From Gadus chalcogrammus (Eukaryota; Chordata; Actinopteri; Gadiformes; Gadidae), in the NCBI RefSeq assembly GCF_026213295.1, contig NC_079413.1, positions 19,802,378-19,866,377 on the forward strand: 64,000 bases of DNA. Reading direction: 5' to 3'. The notes under the pieces are model-generated. The model was given only the letters and a program-made list of their open reading frames with translations. It was not told the DNA's origin and did no database searches. Below are positions 55,486 through 64,000 of this stretch, piece after piece. A program made the position numbers and the translations under genes. Numbering within the stretch: the first letter of the stretch is position 1; each line of letters opens with the position of its first letter.

Positions 55486-56946
55486 TTTTAATTATTACTT
55501 TATTACTTTATTTATCTATTCTGAAGTACACTATTTATTAATACAATTTATTTGAGTTTATTCTGCTAGTGATTTTCTATACTTTACTATCTCTAAGCTA
55601 TAAACGTGAACTCCTCCCCGGCGCTCGTCTCCCTCCCTGCTTTGCAGGCTCCTGCTCGTCCCCTGTGTGATTGCTCGTGCACGTGCAGTTAGTCAGCGCA
55701 GTGATGTCAAAGAAGATTTACACATTTATTCAATACTTCAACAAATTAACTATTCTCTATCCGTCTAATTTATTTATGATTATCAACTACTTTAAACAAA
55801 TTAACTATTCTCTGTCCGCCTAATTTATTTATGACAGAATCAACAACAACAAAAATGAACCGGGTCGTAAAAACCTCCGAGGTAACTTAATCCTATCACG
55901 ACTTAAATACAGACAATAAGCCGGTTCATACAATTTCTTTATCTTATATTGAAAAATGTCCGAATTGTTTGTAATTAATTACAAATAAAAAGTTGACCGA
56001 GCGTAGAAACTGGCCTTTTGATTAAAATATGAACGGTCGGATGGCACTCCAAACAACAAGCCTATTCTTCCAAAACAATGGCTGAACACATAACACTCGA
56101 CCAGATCACGAACAAACAAGAGACTCCTCAAAATACCAACTCAAACGGTACTCCAATAAAGAAACTTATCTATTCAAAAGCGCGAGAGTCTGCTTTCTCA
56201 GAAGATGCCAACATCGGAACTAGAAATTCACCAGTCGACATCCCAAGCAAACCTCTAAAATAAAAATGAATTCATCAACGGCAATGAATTCCAACAGACA
56301 AGAAACTTCTCAAAATACCAACTCAAACGGTACCCCAATCAAGAGACTTATCTATTCAAAAGCGCGAGAGTCTGCTTTCTCAGAAAATGCCAACATCGGA
56401 ACTAGTAATTCACCAGTCGACATTCCAAGCAAACTTCTCTAAAATAAAAAATGAATTCATCGACGGCAATGAATTTCAACCCAACTTTCTGGGATACACT
56501 TAGTCATCCAACAGGTAGGCCCACTTTAACCGACCTGCGGACCTGTACTGTCCTATTGGAACTTTCCCACTAATTCGATCCTCTAGAATACAGCCACAGG
56601 ACTTTATAATAGGTCTATTTGACCAAAACCAAATAACAACAACTCGTATCAAAATAGGGAGCCACAAAGCGTTTGGTCATTTAGAACCACAGAACGCCTT
56701 ATAGCATATGTGCGCGCGCACGTCAATCTCTCCCGGAGCCCCCGTATCTCTCACTCGCTCATTTATCTATAATTTCGGTTCGTTTGATCGAAGAGACACT
56801 TTACCTGCTGCTCGGCGTTCAGACGGGGCAAGAACAGATCAAACGACTCTATCCTATATATGGCAACACAACTTACCCTTGAGCTCTGGTCGTATGATCC
56901 GTTCGCGTCCCGTCCTCTGGCCCGGCAGCTGGCGTGTCCCTATTTC
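55486..56946 (-). other. Retrovirus C leader with a duplicated ~180 bp segment
   Basis: A long untranslated leader (1.46 kb). Positions about 56110-56270 and 56300-56475 are direct repeats sharing AAATACCAACTCAAACGGTA. On the plus strand (antisense to the virus) both repeats keep an open frame with similar peptide. No viral-sense frame is recognised here. Confidence 0.6.
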
Positions 56947-56964
56947 CTCCTGTTCGTGACGCCA
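56947..56964 (-). other. Retrovirus C primer-binding site
   Basis: Minus strand TGGCGTCACGAACAGGAG, five bases after the LTR. From memory its first 16 bases fit the 3' end of a tRNA-Ser(CGA)-type tRNA; the tRNA assignment is inference. Confidence 0.65.
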
Positions 56965-56969
56965 AATTA

Positions 56970-57464
56970 TGTCGTGGATTAATCGAGATTTAAAACACTT
57001 AGACTAATTCAAGAGAGAGAGTAAAATGAAAACGAGGGGTCCGGAGCAAGAATTGACAAAAGACTTTATCGTGCAGCAAAACAACAACGACAACAGCCTG
57101 AGTGGGTTTGCAAAGTCACTGGCTTGCCAACAGATTCGAGCCTCTTCTTAAACACACAAAAGCACAGTCCTCAGCAGTTTCTTGTTTTTCTAGGTGTCCA
57201 TACATAATAAAACACAAATACTTCTAAACAGATGGTCACCGAGACAGTCTAGGACCCACGAAGTGGAGTCAGCATGCATTGTCTCAGTAGACAACTGCTC
57301 CTGGGGGGTTGCGCCCCAACCCCTGCTCTGACCCAAGACTCCCAGGCCTCGTGACCAGCCCTGGATCAAAATCCAAGACGGTTTACATGTTTTCTACCAT
57401 TAGATATACAGGCCTAATTTTAATCATAGTTTACCATAGAATATAATCATTAATTTCTACCACA
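56970..57464 (-). repeat. Retrovirus C 5' LTR (495 bp)
   Basis: Same ends as the copy at 48507-49001. The primer site lies just to its left on the minus strand. Confidence 0.92.
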
Positions 57465-57519
57465 TTAGCTATATTTATAATGTACATGTGATGTACTCAG
57501 CAGGTTATTTTTCCCAACA

Positions 57520-58239
57520 TATCCCCCTGAAGTCGTCGCAAGACAACTTTTACTCATTAGGGGTACGAGGGATAGGACTCCAGCGCGGGACTACCATTAT
57601 AACACCATTAGAAATAACAGAAAGAAGGCAAAATGATCATAAAAACTAACAACCATGAGCATGGGACTAAAACAACTCGCTGGACCGGGTGTATGGGGAA
57701 CCACGTGGGAGAAACGCTACCCCTGCTTCAGACATGGGTATGCCATACACACCCCACCTAGGGGGTGGCATCCACCCCGGCCTTACATCGTGAGCAGACA
57801 ATACCAACAATACTGGCAGCAGATGATACACAACAAAACCAACACCAAACCATAACAACAACAACAAAATGCAACAATAAAACTAACAGTAAACAATAAC
57901 GATATAAACAAAAATGCAACAATCACACAAACACTACACAATAACAATCACAGGAAAGAAATGCAACCATGAAACGTGTCCCTAAATAATAATAATAATA
58001 TCAGAAAGATATGAGGTACACAACGAATGGCAATCCCCCTCAACCCATCCCTAGATGACCACACACTAAGGATGTGAGGAGGAGTTAACTGGTCGTGTAA
58101 CAATAAGCAATCACACGCATGGGGTATCCAGGGTAGGCCCGGGGCACGGGAACAACTAAGAAACCACGGAATAGTCCTGAGCGTCATCACGGGCAGGTGG
58201 ACGCAATGCGCCACCTGAGCATTAGACCCTTTTATTCAA
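57520..58239 (-). other. Retrovirus B 3' region before its LTR
   Basis: Begins with the polypurine tract next to the LTR. It holds a minus-strand frame at 57667-57867 starting with a hydrophobic stretch (MLLLLWFGVGFVVYHLLPVL) that I cannot assign. Otherwise no coding sequence. Confidence 0.45.
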
Positions 58240-59906
58240 CTGCGCTCAGGACCTCATCTGATAGCTCAGCTCTACAGAACCTCCACACCTTCAATCCTCT
58301 GTGTCCCCCACCTCCACCACCACAGTGACGTCTCTCTGCCTGCAGGAGTGGGACGTCCACAGGCTCTTTAAAAGTCAGAACCCCCGCAAAGCAGCCGGCC
58401 CAGACTCTGTCTCTCCATCCACCCTGAAGCACTGCGCCGACCAGCTGTCTCCAGTGTTCACGGACATCTTCAACTCCTCGCTGGAGACCTGTCACGTGCC
58501 AGCCTGCTTCAAAGCCTCCACCATCATCCCCGTCCCCAAAAAACCAAGGACCACAGGACTCAATGACTACAGACCCGTCGCCCTGACCTCTGTGGTCATG
58601 AAGTCATTTGAGCGCCTTGGGCTGCCCCACCTGAAAGCCATAACCGTCCCACTCCTGGACCCCCTGCAGTTCGCCTACAGAGCCAACAGGTCTGTAGACG
58701 ATGCAGTAAACATGGCTCTGCACTACACCCTCCAGCATCTGGACTCCCCAGGAACATATGCCAGAATCCTGTTTGTGGACTTCAGCTCTGCCTTTAATAC
58801 GATCCTCCAAGCTCTGCTTCAGGTCAGGCTCTCCCAGCTCCAAGTGCCCGATTCCACCTGCAGGTGGATCACAGACTTCCTGTCTGACAGGAAGCAGCGT
58901 GTGAAGCTGGGGAAACATTTATCGGAATCCCAGACCATCAGCACCGGATCCCCCCAAGGCTGTGTTCTTTCCCCTCTGCTCTTCTCCCTGTACACAAACA
59001 GCTGCACCTCCAGTCACCAGTCTGTCAAGCTCCTGAAGTTCGCGGACGACACCACGCTCATTGGGCTCATCTCTGGCGGGGATGAGTCCGCCTACAGGTG
59101 GGAGATTGACCATCTGGTGACCTGGTGCAGCCAGAACAACCTGGAGCTTAACCCTTTAAAAACAGTGGAGATTATTGTGGATTACAGGAAGAACCCAGCC
59201 CCATCCACCCCCATCATCCTGTGTGGCTCCCCAGTCGACTCTGTGGAGTCCTGCCGCTTCCTGGGCACCATCATCACCCAGGACCTAAAATGGGAGCTCA
59301 ACATCAGGTCCCTCACCAAAAAAGGCCAACAGAGGATGTTCTTCCTGCGCCAGCTGAAGAAATTCAACCTGCCAAAGACTATGATGGTGCACTTCTACAC
59401 TGCAATCATTGAGTCCATCCTCACCTCATCCATCACTGTCTGGTACACTGCTGCTACGGCTAAGGACAAGAGTAGACTGCAGCGTATCATACGCTCTGCG
59501 GAGAAGGTGATTGGCTGCAACCTTCCAACCCTCCAGGACCTGCACAGCTCCAGGACTCTGAGGCGGGCACGCAAGATTATGGCCGACCCCTCCCATCCTG
59601 GTCACAGTTTATTTGGAACTCTCCCCTCTGGCAGGAGGCTGCGGTCCATCAGGACCAAAACCTCCCGCCACTTGAACAGTTTCTTCCCCTCTTCAGTTGG
59701 GTTCCTTAACAAGTCCCAGGACCACCACCCCCACTGACTGACACTGACTCTGGCACTCATACCCATCACCAATATGTAAATTCTTATATTATTGTATCTT
59801 AAATTCTTAAATTCTTGTATCTTTACTTTAGTTTTTAATTTAATTTATTTATTCTATTTGATCCTTTTTTAATTGATTGCTTATGTTCCTGCTTGTTTAT
59901 ATTGTG

Positions 59907-59954
<48 letters not shown>

Positions 59955-60075
59955 TCTTCATTGTTCATTGTTATTGTCTTAATGTATGCACCTTGATCAC
60001 CAAGCCAAATTCCTGGTTGGTGTAAAACCCTTCTTGGCAATTAAATCCTTTCTGATTCTGATTCTGATTCTGATA
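58240..60075 (+). mobile_element. Rex1/Babar-like LINE, 5' truncated, inside retrovirus B
   Basis: Plus-strand non-LTR element: RT frame, 3' UTR with a (TA)n array (59909-59950), and a 3' tail of GATTCT units (60052-60075). The endonuclease is missing. It interrupts the 3' region of retrovirus B. Confidence 0.85.
58301..59737 (+). CDS. Rex1-like reverse transcriptase, 5' truncated
   Basis: 478-codon open frame. RT marks: [73 protein letters not shown], catalytic [10 protein letters not shown]. The C-terminal region ends in [20 protein letters not shown]. The reading frame is broken just upstream (58240-58310 fits in another frame), so the open frame is the surviving 3' part. No internal stops. 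Confidence 0.88.
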   Translation: MSPTSTTTVTSLCLQEWDVHRLFKSQNPRKAAGPDSVSPSTLKHCADQLSPVFTDIFNSSLETCHVPACFKASTIIPVPKKPRTTGLNDYRPVALTSVVMKSFERLGLPHLKAITVPLLDPLQFAYRANRSVDDAVNMALHYTLQHLDSPGTYARILFVDFSSAFNTILQALLQVRLSQLQVPDSTCRWITDFLSDRKQRVKLGKHLSESQTISTGSPQGCVLSPLLFSLYTNSCTSSHQSVKLLKFADDTTLIGLISGGDESAYRWEIDHLVTWCSQNNLELNPLKTVEIIVDYRKNPAPSTPIILCGSPVDSVESCRFLGTIITQDLKWELNIRSLTKKGQQRMFFLRQLKKFNLPKTMMVHFYTAIIESILTSSITVWYTAATAKDKSRLQRIIRSAEKVIGCNLPTLQDLHSSRTLRRARKIMADPSHPGHSLFGTLPSGRRLRSIRTKTSRHLNSFFPSSVGFLNKSQDHHPH

Positions 60076-60498
60076 AACGGGCAATCAAGGCCCCTGGAAT
60101 CTCGCCCGCGTGTATCCCCGAGCTCCATCTAGTGGGACAGCGATATAAACAACAACATTTGCGTTCCCGGCGTCGGTTGCGTAGACGCGGGCATAGATAT
60201 GGGAGCGGCTAAAAACAGTGAAGCGTACAGAAGCGAATACAGCCAGGGGCGCCCTCAAGCCTTAAGGGAACGGGCCGCAGCCCCTGGTACCGGAACGCAG
60301 ATCCCTGGTCCGGGCGACGTGGGTGCATCAGGTGGGAGGGGGGTGGTGCCATTGGCGGGGACGGGAATGGGGCAGCCCACCTGGAGAGGTTACTAGCACG
60401 TCACAGGCGGGGGGGGAGGGGGGTGTGGTGGTGGGGTTTCAGCATACGGTGGTGGAAACAGGACGCCGGGGCCGTGCACCTGGAGAGGCCACTAGCAC
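60076..60498 (-). other. Retrovirus B sequence downstream of env, GC-rich
   Basis: Lies between the env stop and the LINE. GC-rich with G-runs (60405-60425). No conserved frame recognised. Confidence 0.4.
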
Positions 60499-60914
60499 TC
60501 ACGGGTAGATGTCCGGCTCGGCGGGGACGCAGTCGATGGCGGGGGTTGGGAGTGTGTAGGGGAGCTCGTACTCAAAGTCAAAGGTTGCAGGGTGAGGGAG
60601 GCCATACTCACAGTCAAAGTTTGCAGGCACTATCTGGTCGTCCAGGGAAGCTGGTCCGGGAAATCCAGCAGGGGCATGAGGGGGGCTGCTTCGGAGTAGG
60701 GAGGGGGCTGTTGTTTCTCCTTTTCGAGGGCCGTGGTGATGAGGCTTGAGCAGAGGGTGCGGGCGCAGGGGATGCAGCAACACCCGCAGCAGACCACAAT
60801 CCCGACAAAGCAAGCCAGGGATGACAGGACGGCCATGAGAAGGCCCTTCCACTTGCCGAACATGTCAGTCATCCATTTCTCCATGGGGTTGTCGACCCCA
60901 GAGTCCTCTGCCAT
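60499..60914 (-). pseudogene. Retrovirus B Env transmembrane subunit, C-terminal part
   Basis: Minus-strand frame: an amphipathic lead-in (NPMEKWMTDMFGKWKGLL), a membrane span with a cysteine block (ACFVGIVVCCGCCCIPC), and a cytoplasmic tail with PPPYSEAAPL. W..MFGKW before the span and the CCxCCxPC stretch are typical of retroviral Env TM tails; the PPPY/YSEA could be a sorting motif. The ectodomain and surface subunit are absent. Past about 60640 it continues in a different frame. Confidence 0.7.
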
Positions 60915-61169
60915 CTGGACGGAAAGAGCTCAAAGGCCGGCCAGGGCCCTTGTCACTGACCCGTCAGGGGCCGTGTTGTTGGGATAAAAGTACAACATGT
61001 TGTCCTTATCATCCAGCCAATAGCATATCTATATCTATATAGTCCCTTGACCTTATCCGTGGAAAAATTGACAAACCGTTGCTGATTATAGTATATATTA
61101 TTTATCCAATCAACATTTTTGTTAATAGTGGACCACCAAAACAGGACTGATTCAAACCCTGCCGAAATT

Positions 61170-61494
61170 TGATTGCGTCATTCTTGGGTAGTTCGTCGGC
61201 TCCGGGCGTGTCTGCATCTGGCTCCTCCTCCGGCCCTGGAACTTTGTGTTTCTCTTGCTGGAATTACAAACTTATGTACCACAGTTAGATGTTCAAACAT
61301 ATTTTCCTTAATTCTATTTCTAATTACTCTAATGGAAGTCCCTTTTGGGACCCTCGAATGTTAAGTGAAGGCATGGGTCGACCCTTAAGCATTTCATGCG
61401 GGGTTAGATGCGTCGTTCTGTTAGTTTTCATGCGATAACTCATTAGTGTCAGTCGTAGTGCATTAGTCCTTTAATTTAGTACTTTAATTTTGTT
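61170..61494 (-). pseudogene. Retrovirus B integrase-region fragment
   Basis: 61365-61490 is highly similar to 50545-50660 of retrovirus C (shared GCATGGGTCGACCC, GGGGTTAGATGCGTCGTTCT and CATGCGATAACTCATTAG). 61190-61260 matches 50165-50425 with a deletion. Similarity ends sharply at about 61495. This shows that B and C are related elements. Confidence 0.75.
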
Positions 61495-63000
61495 ACTGTG
61501 CTTGCATCCAATCGATTTATCTATTCCTAGCTTTACCCGTTTCAACGGGCAAAGATAGAGCGGACCACGCATACACACCCACTGATTCACTCACAGGTTC
61601 TCTCTTTCCCTCTATCAAGCTTTCTCTCACGCAAACATACACACCCAAACGCACGTTGACTCATACTCGCTGACACGCACGTACACACTGACGTACACAC
61701 ACATGCACACACTCACACAAACGCACGTATACGGTCTCACTCACTTTCTCTGTACTGTGTGTTTGTGTGTCTCTCTGTACTGCCTTAATGGTGTGGGTCA
61801 ACAGATGGGGGTGAAATGTGTTCTCTCTCTCTCTCATTCTTTCCTCACCCCCCTTAGGGTCAGGCAGCACCTAGGACCGTTAACAGATAAGCCTGGAATG
61901 CCACATCCTGAACTATCCATCATGGAACAAGGCCTAATAACTATCTCTCACGCACAAAAAGATCCTTCTGTCCCTTCATTCACAAATAACTTTTCACTTT
62001 ATTATATTGACTTAATACTGCTCCCCCTTTCCAAATTTCTATATACACAAAACTACGAAGCTGACCACCGAAATCAGTACAGGCCTCGTCAGGCCGAACC
62101 AAAACACCCTCACAGGTTCTAACTTCCATACAATTCTAGGGAGGGGAACTACAACATGAGGTGGAGTAGAGGACTTCAGATATGGTGGACGGGGACCTCA
62201 AATGGGAGGACTACACATATGGGAAAGGGGATTACACTCTGGGCCTGAAAACCATACAGAGTCCCTTCTCGTGGTCCTGAAACAACCGTTCATTGTTAGA
62301 AAAACACGCGCTCTATCGCTACCTCCAACTGTCTAGAGGGAAAATGGTCCCTCTCGATCGTCCTCCGACTTTAGCTCTCCTTGCTATCTCTCCTTGCTAT
62401 CTCTCTCGCTCCCTCTTACACAAACGCACATTCACACTGACTTCACACACGGCTCCTCTCATTCTGTCTCCCGCAGACGCACACACATGAACATTGTCTC
62501 CTGACACGCACGTACACACAGAATCGCTCACTCTCTTTCTTTCTCTCTCTCTGGGCCACTTACACACACACAGCCACTCTATTTCTCTCTTTCACAAACA
62601 TACACACACTGTCCCTCTGCCTCTCTTTCACCCATGCTCTCCTATTCTTCCACCCACGCTGACTCTCGTTCTTGACTCCATACACACGCACTTGCTCTCT
62701 GGTCGTGAAGGTGGGGGCGAGAGGTCTCTGCTATCCCTAGTCTGCGTCAGTTCAGGTGTCTGTCCGTCAGTCCCCGCATATGCAATGAATATATGGCCAA
62801 GAAATCGTTGTGCTTCTTCGGGCACCTCAGATTCACTTATCAAGGGCGGCGAGCCTTAGGCCTCGAGGGTGTTCTTTCACCACGCAACGAGCCTAGTTTA
62901 TCTTATTCTCATTTACCTTTTTCCTCTGGGTGCCACTCATGCCCCAGGCATACCGTTTCCTCTGCAAAGGGACTCTAACCCTGATAAAGGACTCTAACCT
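61495..63000. other. Pyrimidine-rich sequence, nothing recognised
   Basis: Runs of TCTCTC, CACACACG and CTTTCTCTCAC on plus. Open frames (61703-62122, 62494-62859) have no recognisable motif. Base style resembles the unassigned interior of retrovirus C (52.7-53.5 kb), but I cannot align them by eye. Confidence 0.45.
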
Positions 63001-63592
63001 TCTTACCACATAGAATTATTTAATACACAAACAAAGAAGGGGACTCTAACCCTCTTAAGACACCGGTGGGGACTCTAACCCTCTTAAGACACCGGTGGGG
63101 ACCCTAACCCTCTTTAAGACGCCGGTGGGGACTCTAACCCTCTTAAGACACCGGTGGGGACCCTAACCCTCTTTAAGACGCCGGTGGGGACTCTTACCCT
63201 CTTAAGACACCGGTGGGGACCCTAACCCTCTTTAAGACGCCGGTGGGGACTCTAACCCTCTTAAGACACCGGTGGGGACCCTAACCCTCTTTAAGACGCC
63301 GGTGGGGACTCTAACCCTCTTAAGACACCGGTGGGGACCCTAACCCTCTTTAAGACGCCGGTGGGGACTCTAACCCTCTTAAGACACCGGTGGGGACCCT
63401 AACCCTCTTTAAGACGCCGGTGGGGACTCAAACCCTCTTAAGACACCGTTGGGGACCCTAACCCTCTTTAAGACGCCGGTGGGGACTCTAACCCTCTTAA
63501 GACACCGGTGGGGACCCTAACCCTCTTTAAGACGCCGGTGGGGACTCTAACCCTCTTTAAGACGCCGGTGGGGACTCCAACCCTCTTAATCC
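63000..63592. repeat. 59 bp-period minisatellite (alternating 29/30 bp units)
   Basis: Alternating GGGGACTCTAACCCTCTTAA GACACCGGT and GGGGACCCTAACCCTCTTTA AGACGCCGGT half-units; about nine 59 bp pairs, nearly identical. Degenerate lead-in units begin near 62965. Each second half-unit contains CCCTAACCCT, which resembles two telomere repeats, but the array is not telomeric. Confidence 0.93.
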
Positions 63593-64000
63593 TCACACGG
63601 TCACATCACACCTGGTGCAATTTTCTGTATCAGTAGCATGCATACGCAATAATGCAAAGCATCAGTGTTTTTTGATATTTTTGTCTCAAAGATCTGGGGT
63701 ATCCTGTAGGCTGGTTTTCTATTAAAACACACACAAATTACTGTGAGGTCACAATGCGCTCAATGATAGGTTCAGGAAGCTGGACTCGTCATAATGTCTC
63801 GTGTCAATCAAGTACCTGCTCAAGTTCTAAAGTTTTCATTCGCCCTTCGACGCCAAGTAGAGGTAAGTCATGAACTATAGCTCTAAGTAATAAGTAGTCC
63901 CATTTTATGTCAATGCTATTATAAATCCGTCCCTGGCACATATTAAATATCAATTATATATTTATCGAAGTGTGAAAGATAAATCTAGCCTACCACATAT
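63593..64000. other. Right edge, nothing recognised
   Basis: Unique-looking AT-rich sequence after the minisatellite. No LTR end or gene recognised. Confidence 0.45.

Larger units (their letters stand above)
48507..57464 (-). mobile_element. Endogenous retrovirus C (8.96 kb), inside the LTR of retrovirus B
   Basis: Two 495 bp LTRs (48507-49001, 56970-57464), target duplication TTAG (48503-48506, 57465-57468). On the minus strand: primer site, leader, gag, protease, integrase fragment and start of env in normal order, then a polypurine tract AAGGGGGGA next to the 3' LTR. RT is not recognisable between 51.0 and 53.5 kb. Reading the two LTRs side by side I saw two differences (near 48703 and 48723 against 57166 and 57186). 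The interior is much more damaged than the LTRs, apparently carrying older deletions that were inherited when it moved. Confidence 0.88.
47878..61500 (-). mobile_element. Endogenous retrovirus B relic, split by retrovirus C and a LINE
   Basis: Minus-strand element. Its 3' LTR occupies 47878-48506 plus 57465-57519, with retrovirus C inserted between. LTR ends on the minus strand are TGTTGGGAAAAATAACC and ...CACCGTTACA; a polypurine tract CAGGGGGA adjoins at 57523-57530. Env transmembrane sequence lies at 60499-60914 and integrase-region sequence at 61170-61494, homologous to retrovirus C at 50100-50665. A Rex1-like LINE sits in the 3' region. The 5' half and 5' LTR are not found; 61.5-64 kb does not look retroviral. 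Confidence 0.72.

Noticed and set aside
63000..63592. Telomeric or interstitial telomere repeat
   Set aside because: CCCTAACCCT occurs once per 59 bp only; the period and remaining sequence are not telomeric.

Overview
The window looks like a teleost fish genome. The evidence is a split-exon NLRC3-like NLR gene of the fish NLR-B30.2 type (repeated N-terminal exons, FISNA-NACHT exon, ~171-174 bp LRR exons, PRY-SPRY exon), many (CA)n arrays of 50-60 units, and fish-type mobile elements: an L2/Maui-like LINE, a Rex1/Babar-like LINE, Mag-type Ty3/Gypsy, a ZMYM1-like hAT, a piggyBac-like element and retroviral (ERV) insertions. No bacterial features are present.

1-21 kb: one NLR gene on the minus strand, start codon at 20648, running off the left edge. 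I can follow 12 exons (20662-20566, 20460-20344, 16027-15932, 15857-15741, 14891-14781, 14269-14203, 14027-13799, 6966-5184, 3710-3540, 2503-2330, 890-717, 157-<1). Splice phases match at each junction and I see no stop codon. Its introns hold a tandemly duplicated LRR-exon unit, a 624 bp hAT MITE, a 5.3 kb fold-back palindrome inserted in a smaller terminal-inverted-repeat element, three ~1.1 kb duplications of an N-terminal exon unit, and an L2/Maui-like LINE with a 935-codon open frame.

21-32.3 kb: three copies of a ~0.6-0.75 kb repeat around a minus-strand Mag-type Gypsy element. The Gypsy pol is split by a plus-strand retrovirus-like element (23939-29095) with two 650 bp LTRs that look identical, a tRNA-Pro-type primer site and a 4 bp target duplication (GGTG).

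32.3-42.5 kb: mostly non-coding, with microsatellites, a 50 bp minisatellite, a 1.3 kb hAT MITE (8 bp target duplication) containing a LINE fragment, and the last two exons (linker and PRY-SPRY) of a second NLR-type gene on the minus strand. The NACHT and LRR exons of that gene are not visible to the right.

42.5-64 kb: a nest of mobile elements. A ZMYM1-like hAT transposase gene (two nonsense codons) is split by a piggyBac-like element at TTAA. A minus-strand retrovirus relic (LTR starting at 47878) has a second minus-strand retrovirus (48507-57464, 495 bp LTRs, target duplication TTAG) inserted in its own LTR, and a Rex1-like LINE in its 3' region. A 59 bp-period minisatellite lies at 63.0-63.6 kb.

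The only plausibly functional host genes are the NLR gene and, less surely, the SPRY exons. The rest is a record of repeated insertion in an expanding NLR cluster.
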